A stretch of 64,000 nucleotides of DNA from Mactra quadrangularis (Eukaryota > Mollusca > Bivalvia > Venerida > Mactridae): NCBI GenBank assembly GCA_025267735.1, contig CM046299.1, positions 16,390,232 through 16,454,231 of the forward strand. Direction: 5' to 3'. Made by a program: the position numbers and the translations under genes. This document shows positions 11,501 through 22,930 of the stretch, in pieces. The notes beneath the pieces are model-generated. The model was not told the origin of the DNA. It worked only from the letters and a program-made list of their open reading frames with translations, and searched no databases. Positions within the stretch are counted from its first letter, which is position 1, and each line of letters opens with the position of its first letter.

Positions 11501-14500
11501 TCCCATACCGTAAGATGACCATCTTCAGTAGCAAATTCAATTTCTGGGATATGCTTTATTTAGCGTACTTGACACAGTTGTATACATGTAAGTAAAGTTA
11601 AACATTGACCAATGTACGCTACACAATAGAGCTGGGTACCGCCAGGAAATTTATACCAAGGTACACCACGGTTTTTTTACTAAATACCACGGTATATACC
11701 ACGGTATACCACAAAGTATGCATTTACCATGTGTAGTAGGGCTATTAAATAAAAACACACTTTTAAGATCATTTATTGGTTTTTGAAAAACCCCTTATTT
11801 ACGGGTAATAATTACAACAACATAAAACAAAAACATCCAAGTTAACTTTTTAAGTTTATTTTCTCAAATTTATAGAAATTTTGATGATATTTCGTAAACA
11901 AAGTTAAGAATAACGGACCTGGGTTAAGACGAATCGGTCCGTCCAAAAATTGTGTCATGACGCCATACGTGTTGCATTGTTAATACGAGGCACTCAAAAG
12001 GGGTTTATGCTACAACTTAACTAAAATTAACAGGGGAATAAACAAGAAAATGAAAATAAATACAGTCGTCAAAGGAAACCCATGCATACAGAAAATGCGT
12101 TCCACGGCCTTTGAAATAAAGTAATCGCAAAATCAAGAGTTAAATCGAAATATTTTATTGATACAATTATTATACTAACTAAATTTTACGATCAACTTAT
12201 CACAGAAAATGACGACTGTCGAAAATTAGTCAACGTTTATTTCTCACAGAATACAAGACAACTCTGCTCTGCGATTGCTACTATGCATGTCTATTTATAA
12301 AATTCACAGCGTAATGCAGAGGTAAAACTATTTTAACTAACAAAAAAAAAAGAATTTTTCACTTGTCTACAGAAAAGTCAAATTTAAAACATAACTTAAT
12401 GTACGATTTGGACAACCTTTGATTTCGCCACCCCTGCTGATATATATAACGTGTAAAACCAAAATCACGTGTACTACTCGTTCATGCGTACTACTCGCTT
12501 ACCAGTAAGGAAGTTCTGTTGTTCAATACCGGTATTTCCGAAATTTCGCTGTGTTGTACCGCCAGATAAAAAACCATGGTTACCGGTTTACCGGTAATAC
12601 CGCGCACCTCTACTACACAAGTGTCTAAAACAATATTGAATCTCGCAAGTAATTATTCTCCTTTCAAACAGCATGAACATGTACATGAACTAAATGTTTA
12701 ATACTGAATTGTTAAGTTGTGATTTAGTATTATTACGACAAATTGACGAATATTTTTGTTTTGTATATTAAAGGTATTGGATCTAACAACATGTTATATG
12801 ATTCTTCATGTACTAATGTTGGATATTCAGAACCAGGCACATTTTTGTGGCCATACACCTTTGATTTCATACCATCAGCAACTTGTGACAATGGTAAATC
12901 ACCAGATATAATGTTCACAGGTAAGTCTCATTAATCCAAAGAACATTCTATAAAATTACTCACATGATACAGAAAGAAAATTGATATACTGTCTTTTAAC
13001 TGTGACTTTCATAAATAGTTTGTGAAATTAACAAAACTATTCCAAATTGATTTTATCACAACAGTCAATATCATTATGTACATTGTACAATAAATATGCA
13101 TGTTAAAATATTGCAAGTTCAGTTTAACATAATATAACCCACAGAAAGTACCAAATTGTTGAAAATGGATAATGTCAATGTACTTACTACCCTAAATGAA
13201 TAATTTCAAAACATCCAGCTAGCTAATCATTCAAATTATTCGAGTAATCATGATCATTCGGAACTATCAATCTGACACTCATTGTCAATATATCGTAACA
13301 AAAACAACAATTATACATTACTATAGAAAAACATGTCCTTCTACTAAGTATGACATAGAGGATATTCGTCAACTTTGGTGTAAGATCGATTTTTATTTCA
13401 CCGAGTGAGCTCAGAAAACATAATTTCACGAGTGGCATATCCACGAGTGAAAATGTCACTTTCTGAGTTCACGAGTTGAAATAAAAATCATCTTACACCA
13501 AAGTTGACGAATATTCTGTTTCTTTCATGCTTAGTTTTGCGTTTTATTTTATGTATTTTACACAAATTATAACGTGGCTTCATTTCTACTCCAAGATGAC
13601 GTCATTTATCATCTAATATGACGTCATGAACGATGAAAGTATAAGGTTATATTTTCACTGCGATGAAAATATAAAATTTATATTTTCATCGTTTATTTTC
13701 ATCGAATAACGTGACGTTTCACCGTAAAGCATGAAAGAAATTGTATTATATCTAGATAAAAACACTCCATAACCAAATACAATATCGTCCTTTCTGTGTA
13801 TATAAAGTTTTTAACAAAGAAGTGCCCATCAAATGCCAACTGGTTGTATACGTGGTAATATAACAGTGTTACTAGCAAATAAACAATCAATTTTATTTTA
13901 AATTTACAGGTAAATGGGAAGTAATGATTGCTGACCTTCATGATCTTGGTTCTGATAAACTTCCATGTGCTGTTCCTTCATCTTGTAGAAATATAACTTC
14001 AAAGAGAAATGCCTTTGATCTATTCTTTACTGCGTAAGTTGTTTTTCGCTGAATAACGCCGTAGCAACACATTTTATAGGTCATATTGCAGCCAACCTAC
14101 TCAATGTTCCTCCCTGGATTTAGCTGTTAACCAGTACCTAGGTAGACACTTCCGCCAGTGACAAACCGCTGCTCTACATGGTTAAGAATCAGTGGTAGAT
14201 AGGAGATTGACCGCATAATTCACTTAATGACCAAGCCTGTCGAAAGTGTACCCCGCCCGGAAATCAAACCTACGACCCACTGGTAGGTGTAGGTAGACTT
14301 GTGTACTACCGACTAAGAAAGTTTTACCTTTCTTACTATGTCATCAGCTACCGATTATATCTTATTAAGCTACGAAAGATTGTAAGTGAATTTCAATAAA
14401 ATGTTGAACATTATTTCAGACTATTACGCCTCAAATTTACATTGACTTGTTCTAACAACTAAAATGAAATTGTAATTTTATTCTAGATTTGAGGAACATT

Positions 14501-15302
14501 ATTCTACTAACAGAGCACCATTCAATATGATTATAGATCCAGCATGGGCTGCTGATCAAAATAAAAGAGATGGAACAATTGAATTCTTACAATATGTTAG
14601 AGCAGCTTTTGGAGTAAGATATTTCTTTTTTATCTCAAACATTTAAGTTTTATTTGAAACATTTCTTCTTGACTTTACGATAAAGTATCGGAACGCACTA
14701 AACTTCGTATTGTTTTATATATTTGGATATCCGTTTTATTATGGTGTTATGGAAAGTGTACGAGTATATGGGCATTTTAATGTTTCCTTTCGTCATCAAC
14801 AAATAAAGCCACTTCCTTGATAATTTTTAAACACCTGCTAAAATTGATGATCATAGCACACCAGCCCATTCATACATTAAAACACTTAAATATACATGTG
14901 TTTAATATGCATGCAAATTACCCTTTTCAAAATTTGTAATACGCTATACAATGTCTGTGTTAGTTGTCGATAAACGTATCTACTTAGTTTTGCTTTATCT
15001 TGTATATTGCATGAAACTTCAAATCAACAATGCGCTGATGAAGTTTTAGTTAGCAAAAGTTCAATTAACAACTATGTAAATTCATAAATATTTCATGTTT
15101 AACATTTACTACTGTATTAACTATATCAACTATTTATTTTGTATCACAGAAAGATGTATGGATTGTACCAATACTAAAACAACTAGAATGGGTTAGAAAT
15201 CCAACACCTATTGTTAACATTTCAAGTTTTACTCCATGGAATTGTAACTTTAGACAGCAAGAAGATGCTACTCTTTTGTTTGAAGCCGAAGATATATACT
15301 AA
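8383..15302 (+). CDS. Chitin-deacetylase-like secreted protein, seven exons, predicted inactive
   Basis: Join 8383-8505, 9875-10133, 11262-11357, 12774-12920, 13910-14033, 14487-14613, 15150-15302: 342 residues, all introns GT-AG, all phases consistent. A signal peptide (1-16) precedes the cysteine cluster C18, C23, C28, C30 seen at the N terminus of metazoan chitin deacetylases. Family landmarks follow: P75-NGCP, GTFF at 82-85, GHEIG at 103-107, RAPQL at 146-150, YDSS at 168-171, WPYTFDF at 185-191, KWEV at 210-213 and VWIVP at the start of exon 7. The family normally deacetylates chitin with a TFDD catalytic Asp pair and an HxxxH metal pair. Here these are S52-F-E-G55 and N109/G113, so the metal triad and general base are gone. 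There is no chitin-binding or LDLa domain. A binding or structural extracellular role is inferred. Confidence 0.9.
8585..8885 (-). mobile_element. SINE in intron 1, antisense to the gene
   Basis: Full-length copy of the family at 998-1300. Read on the minus strand, the tRNA-like head ends the interval (box A near 8871, box B at about 8820) and the conserved tail lies at 8585-8640. It starts 80 bp after the exon 1 donor. Confidence 0.8.
9572..9660. repeat. Near-perfect hairpin, 33-bp arms, in intron 1
   Basis: Arms 9572-9604 and 9628-9660 are reverse complements with one substitution and one inserted base, separated by 23 bp. The arm contains ACATTTTACTGTACAATACG. It could be a very short foldback transposon or a small-RNA precursor. 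Confidence 0.8.
9875..10133 (+). CDS. Exon 2, fold core and degenerate catalytic motifs
   Basis: Follows an ATACAG acceptor and ends in phase 1 at GTAAGT. It encodes residues 42-127, including motif 1 (SFEG in place of TFDD) and motif 2 (N109 and G113 in place of the two His). Confidence 0.9.
11262..11357 (+). CDS. Exon 3, RAPQL motif
   Basis: Acceptor TTTGTAG, donor GTAAGT, phase 1 at both ends. Encodes residues 128-159, including R146 and P148 of the conserved RxPxL motif. Confidence 0.88.
11627..12612. mobile_element. Non-autonomous hAT-like element with perfect 8-bp TSD, in intron 3
   Basis: The 986-bp element starts TAGAGCTGGGTACCGC and ends ACCGCGCACCTCTA. It is bordered by identical CTACACAA octamers at 11619-11626 and 12613-12620. 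Sub-terminal DNA at both ends is rich in ACCGGTA/CCACGGTA words, as is usual in hAT elements. No transposase reading frame is visible, so it would need one supplied in trans. Confidence 0.9.
12774..12920 (+). CDS. Exon 4, YDSS and WPYTFDF motifs
   Basis: Acceptor ATTAAAG, donor GTAAGT, phase 1 at both ends. Encodes residues 160-208 with the family-typical YDSSC and LWPYTFDF segments. Confidence 0.88.
13362..13515. repeat. Foldback element, 56-bp arms, in intron 4
   Basis: Arms 13362-13417 and 13460-13515 are inverted copies (ATATTCGTCAACTTTGGTGT outermost). The 42-bp centre is itself palindromic around CACTCGTGG. It is probably a MITE, since the whole 154 bp is accounted for by nested inverted repeats. 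Confidence 0.8.
13595..13700. repeat. Two ATGACGTCAT palindromes and an AT-rich palindrome
   Basis: Within intron 4, the palindrome TGACGTCA occurs twice within about 30 bp (near 13597 and 13620). It is followed at about 13663-13692 by the palindromic GATGAAAATATAAAATTTAT tract. TGACGTCA is the textbook CREB/ATF site, but function here is only a possibility. Confidence 0.4.
13910..14033 (+). CDS. Exon 5, WEV motif
   Basis: Acceptor TTTACAG, donor GTAAGT, ends in phase 2. It continues the domain through G209-KWEV213 to residue 249. Confidence 0.88.
14041..14320 (-). mobile_element. SINE in intron 5, abutting the splice donor
   Basis: Diverged copy of the 998-1300 family, antisense to the gene. 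The conserved tail begins within about 10 bp of the exon 5 donor at 14034. Box B (GGTTTGATTTCC on the minus strand) lies near 14262. Confidence 0.75.
14487..14613 (+). CDS. Exon 6 of the deacetylase-like gene
   Basis: Acceptor TTCTAG, donor GTAAGA, ends in phase 0. Encodes residues 250-292, including the NRAPFNMIIDPAW strand typical of the C-terminal part of the barrel. Confidence 0.88.
15150..15302 (+). CDS. Exon 7, C terminus and stop
   Basis: Acceptor ATCACAG. Encodes DVWIVPILKQLEWVRNP and a short Cys-containing tail ending EAEDIY, then TAA. The AATAAA begins six bases downstream of the stop codon. Confidence 0.9.
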   Translation, partial: KDVWIVPILKQLEWVRNPTPIVNISSFTPWNCNFRQQEDATLLFEAEDIY

Positions 15303-15307
15303 ACTTT

Positions 15308-15313
15308 AATAAA
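15308..15313 (+). promoter_or_regulatory. Polyadenylation signal AATAAA
   Basis: Canonical hexamer just after the stop codon of the deacetylase-like gene, which implies a very short 3' UTR unless a later signal is used. Confidence 0.6.
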
Positions 15314-15763
15314 TATGTTTCATTATGTAGTGTTTATTTGTTTGACTGTGAACGAACACAAAAATACCTGTAGTGAACATACAACATAAACTCGTATATA
15401 CAATCATGCCAGTTGAATAAGAAGTTAAAACATTCAAAGTCAAATTTCAAGTGGCTTTTGTTTCTTTTAAGTATGCCACAAATACTCATGATTCAACAAA
15501 GTTCCTGTTTTTTTATATACTAAGCAAAAGTTATAACGCAAATGGGTACAAAAACGTAAATATTTTCAAAAGTTGTAAAGATAATGATGTGAAATTTAAC
15601 ATGAATATAAAACAACCATTTTTCATGAGTATTCAATAGCAAAACAATATGTGACGCTTTTTGGAAAAAAAATATTCACAGAACCAAAAGCCCAGTAGGA
15701 GAAAAAAAGTTAACAAGATTTGATAATGAGCGAGCGTCTAATTTGAATTCACGTCTGCTGAAA

Positions 15764-15950
15764 TCATGAGTCTTTAATACCCAAAAGGACGTCGTAAAAA
15801 CGTAGTGGGTTGCTTGTCCAATCCTCATGTAAAGCAATGTTTAGTTTCTGTATCGTCACATACTATTCAAGACGTTGACGAATGCGTCTGTCCAACACGT
15901 CCCAAAGACGTTCTATTGGATTCTTGTCTACTGAAAATGACGACAAGTCT
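15764..15950 (-). pseudogene. Tc1/mariner transposase remnant
   Basis: The minus-strand frame reads NPIERLWDVLDRR, the hallmark NPIExLWxxL segment near the C-terminal catalytic Asp/Glu of Tc1-like transposases. It continues to IALHEDWTSNP, which matches the usual LxxEW(N)xIP tail. An internal stop follows RQRLE and there is a stop at the end. Upstream sequence to about 16180 may be further decayed transposase, but I could not read it as such. Confidence 0.7.
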
Positions 15951-16843
15951 AAAATCTTATTGTAATTAGCCCTGAGAAATTGAACTGTTGTCCAGGCGGA
16001 ATGTTGTCTGCCGTTAACTTTTCAGAGAAAAAAACCTGGACGTCCGATGACGTATTAAATGGCGACGTTATTAAAAATTTCACCCTGGTAGCGTTGGGCG
16101 TTGTGGTTCCTATTCATTACTAAACCCAGCTTGGCAGAATGGTCAATGGCTCTACTCAATTAACTGCTTGAATAATTTTTATCCAATGACCCGTAGCCTG
16201 CTCAAAAACCCCGAACGTTCCGTAACGTTCCATAACGTCAGGGTCAGAACAACATAACCCGAAGACAACTCATTCCGTGAAAACTGAAACTCTAACTAAC
16301 GGACTGTGTTGTCACAACTTTGAGTTGAGTTATCTGCGGGTTGAGTTGTCTTAAGCTTGAATTTCCCCGTATCCGAACGTTAGCTAACAGTAGTTACTGA
16401 ACACGCTGATGGTAATTGTTAATGGGGTAATCGTCAAACGGCTTATCCCCATTTTTCAATGCTTAAACTTAGCATATTTACTGACTTGTTTCCAAGATGG
16501 CGAGTGCTACAATGTCACGCGGTCTCTAGAGTTCTCAGCAAGCTTATTTGTTTGTGTACACACTAACGTGCTGTGTAGGATTCGTGAAACTCAGTAGAAC
16601 AGGATTTGCCGATCCTGTTCACCCAAGCATGACAGCACAAGAAATTTTAACACACTATCATGTTTGACCATACCAAGAGACTAAATGATGGCAACTAAAC
16701 CAATGTATGATATAAAACAAAAAAATTGTAAAGAAAATTACCATTTGCGTTATAACTTTTGCTTAGTATATATACTTAATATATGATAAAATAAAATTAT
16801 ATACTATGAAGTGTTGTTTTGTGTTGTGTAATTACTGTTGCGT
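15951..16843. other. Gene-free stretch, probably decayed transposon DNA
   Basis: No intact exon. A short GAACGTTCCGTAACGTTCC at about 16212 is like the outer TIR of the MITE family at 5271. The frame at 16409-16597 shows no known motif. Confidence 0.4.
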
Positions 16844-17147
16844 GTTCAATTACACAAAACGTTACAGAACGTTACATAACTATACATTCGGAACTCCTCG
16901 GCCATTCGCTGCGAATAACCTAATCTAATACACAAATATGAGATCGTTAAGGCAATGAGTGATGTTTCAAAATTTACGGACTAAAAACGAAACATCACTA
17001 AATGCCTAAACGATCATATATTTATTTACTTTAACACCGGTAGTTTCAAAATAGCGTCTAAATATGTCCGAGATTTTTGCAGCGAATGGCCGAGGAGTTC
17101 CGAATGTATCGTTACGGAACGTTTTGTAACGTTCGCGGTAACTGAAC
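16844..17147. mobile_element. MITE, copy 2 of the 5271-5576 family
   Basis: It aligns with copy 1 along its full length (GGCAATGAGTGATGTTTCAA, AACACCGGTAGTTT and both TIRs), with scattered substitutions. The left tip is more diverged (GTTCAATTACACAAAACGTT). Adjacent CTGTTG sequences on each side may be remnants of a target duplication, but this is unclear. Confidence 0.8.
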
Positions 17148-17652
17148 GCAGGGCTGTTGTCATACTTAAGGTCGTATTGATAATGTATGGTTCAATGGCT
17201 ATTGTATCAGTAGAATTAAGGAACTTCACAATTGACATAATGCTGAGGCTATAATAACCACACACTTAGATATGTTGCTAATTTGCTTAACAAGTAAACC
17301 ATTGTGTTCAAAGTATATGCTTATCCTTTCATTGGGGAACGGATTATGAATGTTTGGAAATAGGAGGTCCTGCGTGATGTCAAGTAATTCAAGCGACATC
17401 TGGTATTTTTGAAGCAAATTAGTGAAAGATTCCAACAGCTGTTCGACTGTTATACTACTTATACATAAACAACCATTGGAATGCTTGAAGCTACATGTAA
17501 TAACCTTAATAATCAATAAGAAATGGCTTTTGCAATGTTACTGGATGGCTTTTCAAGCAATGATATGAAGGCAAAAAAATATAATATTGTTGATGATTCT
17601 GTTCATTGTTTAATATGTATAAAAAAAAATCATTACGGTAAAGCAATTCTTT

Positions 17653-17866
17653 TTGGTTGGGTTTGACACCGTAACAAGACATTGTATATATCATATTACG
17701 GCTATAATTTAACCTACTCATCGTTACTTGAAAGTCTAAATCTTCGGAAATAACTGTTAACCAGTTGTTAAGCGCATCTTTCTGTTAATGTCTGATAAAT
17801 GCCCTACATGATTTAGAATCGGTGATAGGAATGAAATGGCATAAGACAATATTTCATAACCAATCC
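17653..17866 (-). mobile_element. SINE fragment, tail and body only
   Basis: Matches the tail and body of the 998-1300 family on the minus strand, more diverged than the other copies. The tRNA-like head is missing. Confidence 0.65.
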
Positions 17867-18544
17867 ATAAATATAAAAAATCAGTATATGACATCTCTAT
17901 CAGGTAAACTCACTTTTACATTGTCACAAACTATTATTTCGAACTTGCAAAAAAAACGGAATATACTATACGTTTATAATTTACCATTATCTCAAACTAT
18001 GACTTATATTACATCATCAAATATTACGGCGTTTCTTTAACTGAAACGTATCATAGACATTGGTACAACATTGGTATCAACAATTTTGAATCAAACTTCC
18101 CTAAAAGCTGAGCGCTTAGTGGAACATCAACTCTTCGAGGTTAATGATTAGCTCCTACTCGCCTTTAAGCAATAATCACCCGATGGGTTCTGTAGAATTT
18201 AAAGAAGACAAGTACTAAAACGACACTGAACACTTTAACAAGTACTTGTATAGCTAGCTTAATGCGATGAATAACAATGTCTTTCAAGTAATGGCAAGTC
18301 GCATAAGTCGGTTTGATCATTATTCATATTTTTCTATAATAACACTAAGTAGAAAGTTTAATGTTTATGAAATGTCATTATAGATTTTTGAATGACCTGC
18401 TAAAAATGAGTTGTATTGACGTAATCGCCTTCAGTGTTGTTGTTTTTACTGACATTTTAGGTCAAAATTGGGTCTCTTCCCTCTCTCCAAAAGGTGCATG
18501 TATTTTCCTCTTTCTATAAACCGCACTATATTTTCTCAAAAAAG
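17867..18544. other. Gene-free stretch before the repeat block
   Basis: AT-rich DNA with no recognisable exon or repeat. The small frame at 17822-18040 overlaps the SINE fragment and is not credible as a gene. Confidence 0.4.
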
Positions 18545-19559
18545 GCAATGTTTTGATCATTATTATTTATTCCGATATTTTCACTACATTTTGTTCACTG
18601 TACCCTTTTTTCTATACTCAAATCATTTTTTGTACATCATCCCTACATTCATGCTATATTTTATTCATTTATGCTTACTACATTTTGTTCATTATTCCTA
18701 TATTTCGATATTCATACTATATTTTGTATATCGTTCCTATATTTCTATATTTATACTATATTTCACAATCATTCCTATATTTTTAGATTCATACTCTTTA
18801 ATGTTCATCATTCTTATATTTCTATATTCTTGCTATACTTTGTTTATCATTCCTATATTTCTTTATTCATACTATATTTTGTTCATCATTTCTATATCAA
18901 TGTTATATTTCGTCCCTCATTTCCATCTTTCTATATTCATACTTTATTTGGTTTATCTTTTCTATATTTCTATATTTGTACTATATTTTACCACCATTCC
19001 TTTATTTCTATATTGATGCTATATTTTGTCCATCATTTCTAGATTCATGCCTTATTTTTTCATCATTCGTATATTTCTATATTACTATATTTTGTTCATC
19101 ATTTCTATATTCATGCTATTCTTTTGTTCATCATTCCAATATCTTTTTATTTTTTCTATATTTTGCCCATCATATCTAGATTCATGCTATATTTTGTTAA
19201 TCATTCCTATATTCCATAATCATATTTTATTTTGTTTATCATTCCTATATTCTATAATCATACTTTCATTTGTTCATCATTCCTATATTCTATAAGCATA
19301 CTTTATTTTGTTCATCATTCCTATATTCTATAAGCATACTTTAATTTTTTCACCATTCCTATATTCTATAATCATACTTTATTGTTCATCATTCCTATAT
19401 TCTATAATCATACTTTTTTGGTTCATCATTCCTATACTCTATAATTAAACTTTTTTTGTTTATCATTCTTATATTCTATAATCATACTTTATTTTGTTCA
19501 CTATTCCCTTATTTCTATATTCAAACTATATTTTGCTCATCATTCCTATATTTCTATAT

Positions 19560-20877
19560 TCATACTATATTTTGCTCATCATTCCTATATTTCTATATTC
19601 ATACTATATTTTGCTCATCATTCATATATTCTTACTAAATTTTGTCCATCATACCCATATTTCTATATCGATACTATATTTTGTACATCATTCCTATATT
19701 CAATGAATATTATTCATACTATTTTTGCGCTTTACTCCTTTATTCATACTTTATTTCGCCATCATTCCTATATTTCTATATTCATGATATATTTTGTTTA
19801 TCATTCCTTTTTTTCTATTGTCGCACCATATGTTGTCCATCATTCCTATATTTCTATATTCATACAATATTTTGTTCATCATTTCTTTATTTCTGTATAT
19901 TTCTATATTCATGGAATATTTTGTTCATCATTTCTTTATTCATGATATATTTTGTTCATCAGTCCTATATTTCTATATTCAAACTATATTTTGCCATTTG
20001 AATATATTTCTATATTCTTTTTATTTTTTGTACATCATTCCTATATTCATGCTATATTTTGTTCATCATTCCTGTATTTCTGTATATTTCTATATTCATA
20101 CAATATTTTGTTCATCATTTCTTTTTTTCTGTATATTTCTATATTCATGGAATATTTAGTTCATCATTTCTTTATTCATGCTATATTTGTTCATCATTCC
20201 TTTATTTCTATATTCATGCTATATTTTTCCATCATTCCTATATTCCTTTATTTATACTATATTTTGTACATCATTCCTATATACATGCTGTACTTTGTTC
20301 ATCATTCCTATACTTCTATATTCATACTATATTTTGTCAATCATTCCTATATTCATGTATTATTTTGTTTATCATTTCTTTTATTTCTATATATTTCTAT
20401 ATTCATGCTATATTTTATTCCTCGCACCTTTATTTCTATATTTATACTATATTTCGCCATCATTTATATATTTCTTTATTTATGCTCTATTTTTTCCATC
20501 ATTCCTATATTCATGCTATATTTTGTTCATTCCTATATTTTTATGTATTCCTATATTCGTGCTATATTTGTTCATCTTTTCTATATTTCTATATTCATAC
20601 TAAATTTTGTTAATCTTTCCTATATTTTTATATTCAAACTCTTAATTTGTCCCTCATTTCTATATTCATGCTATATTTTGTTCATCATTCCTTCATTGCT
20701 ACATCCATACTACATTACTTCATCTTTCCTATATTTCCATATTCATATTTTATTTTGTTAATCATACCCATATTTCTATATTCATACTATATTAAAATTT
20801 TATATCATCATTCCCTTATTTCTGTATATTTCTATATTTGAGCTATAATTTGTTCATTAATCCTATTTTTCTATAAT
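19560..20877 (+). repeat. 1.3-kb segmental duplication in array A, copy 1
   Basis: A 1.3-kb stretch with distinctive landmarks (CAATGAATATTATTCATACT, a TTGTCGCACCATATG, an ATATTAAAATTTTATATCAT) is repeated directly next to itself. The offset is 1317 bp at the left and about 1250 bp at the right, owing to an internal deletion in copy 2. Confidence 0.85.
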
Positions 20878-22170
20878 CATGCTATATTTTGCTCATCATT
20901 CCTATATTTCTATATTGGTACTATATTTTGCTCATCATTCATATATTCTTACTAAATTTTGTCCATCATACCCATATTTCTATATATCGATACTATATTT
21001 TGTACATCATTCCTATATTCAATGAATATTATTCATACTATTTTTGCGCTTTACTCCTTTATTCATACTTTATTTCACCATCATTACTATATTTCTATAT
21101 TCATGATATATTTTGTTTATCATTCCTATTTTTCTATTGTCGCACCATATGTTGTCCATCATTCCTATATTTCTATATTCATACAATATTTTGTTCATCA
21201 TTTCTTTATTTCTGTATATTTCTATATTCATGGAATATTTTGTTCATCATTTCTTTATTCATGATATATTTTGTTCATCAGTCCTATATTTTATATTCAA
21301 ACTATATTTTGCCATCTTTCCTATATTTCTATATTCTTTCTTTTTTTTGTACATCATTCCTATATTTATGTTATATTGTGTTCATTATTCCTGTATTTCT
21401 GTATATTTCTATATTCATACAATATTTTGTTCATCATTTCTTTATTTCTATATTCATGCTATATTTTTCCATCATTCCTATATTCCTTTATTTATACTAT
21501 ATTTTGTACATCATTCCTATATACATGCTGTACTTTGTTCATCATTCCTATACTTCTATATTCATACTATATTTTGCTAATCATTCCTATATTCATGTAT
21601 TATTTTGTTTATCATTCCTTTTATTTCTATATATATTTCTATATTCATGCTATATTTTATTCCTCGCACCTTTATTTCTATATTTATTCTATATTTCGCC
21701 ATCATTTATATATTTCTTTATTTATGCTCTATTTTGTCCATCATTCCTTCATTCCTATATTCATGCTATATTTTGTTCATCCTTATATTTTTATGTATTC
21801 CTATATTCGTGCTATATTTGTTCATCTTTTCTATATTTCTATAGTCATACTAAATTTTGTTAATCTTTCCTATATTTTTGTATTCAAACTCTTAATTTGT
21901 CCCTCATTTCTATATTCATACTATATTTTGTTCATCATTCCTTCATTGCTATATCCATACTACATTACTTCATCTTTCCTATAATTCCATATTCATATTT
22001 TATTTTGTTAATCATACCCATATTTCTATATTCATACTATATTAAAATTTTATATCATCATTCCCTTATTTCTGTATATTTCTATATTTGAGCTATAATT
22101 TGTTCATTAATCCTATTTTTCTATTATCATGCTATATTTTGCTCATCATTCTTATATTTCTATATTGATT
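20878..22170 (+). repeat. 1.3-kb segmental duplication in array A, copy 2
   Basis: Second copy, lacking about 67 bp relative to copy 1 in its middle. By eye the two are around 95 percent alike, much closer than neighbouring 39-bp units are to each other. Confidence 0.85.
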
Positions 22171-22930
22171 CTTTTTTCCATCATTCCTATATTTTTACAT
22201 TTATACTATTTTTGTACATCATTCCTATATTTATGTAATATTTCATTCATCATTCCTATATTTCTATATTGATACTTTATTTGTTCATCATTCCTTTATT
22301 TCTTTATTCATACTATTTTTGCTCTTCATTCCTATATTCATACTATATTTGCCATCATTCCTATATTTCTATATTCATACTATATTTTGTCCATCATTCC
22401 TTCATTCCTATATTCATACTATATTTTGTTCACCTTTCCTATATTTCTATATTCATATTATATAATGTTCAACATTCCCTTATTTCTGTATATTTCTATA
22501 TTCATGCTATATTTTGTTCATCATTTCTATAATCATGCTATATTTTATTCATTATTCCTACATTTCTATATTCATACTTCATTTTGTTCAATTTTCCTAT
22601 ATTTATATATTCATACTGTTTTTCACCATCATTCCTATATTTCTATACTCATACTTTTTTGTCCACCATTCATATATTTCAATATTCATTCTATATATGT
22701 TCATCATTCCTATAATTCAATATTCATTCAGATATTTGTTAATCATTCCTACATTTCTGTATATTTCTATATTCATACTATATTTTGTCCATCATTCCTA
22801 TATTTCTATATTCATACTATATTTTGTCCATCATTCCTATTTTTCTAAACTCATACTTAATTTTGTCCATCATCCTTATATTCATACTTTATTTTGTCTG
22901 TCACTCACATATTTATGTATTCATACAATA

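Larger units (their letters stand above)
18545..22930 (+). repeat. Satellite-like array A, 31- and 39-bp units
   Basis: Degenerate tandem repeat of TTCATACTATATTTTGTTCA followed by TCATTCCTATA, with an optional TTTCTATA giving 39 bp instead of 31. It is nearly free of TAA, TAG and TGA in all three plus frames, so open frames up to 324 codons (for example 20889-21863) arise by chance and read as Phe/Tyr/Ile/Ser/His-rich repeats. These are not genes. Confidence 0.93.

Noticed and set aside
20889..21863. 324-codon plus-strand open frame
   Set aside because: It is the translation of satellite repeat A; other frames over the same DNA are equally long, and no non-repeat sequence is included.
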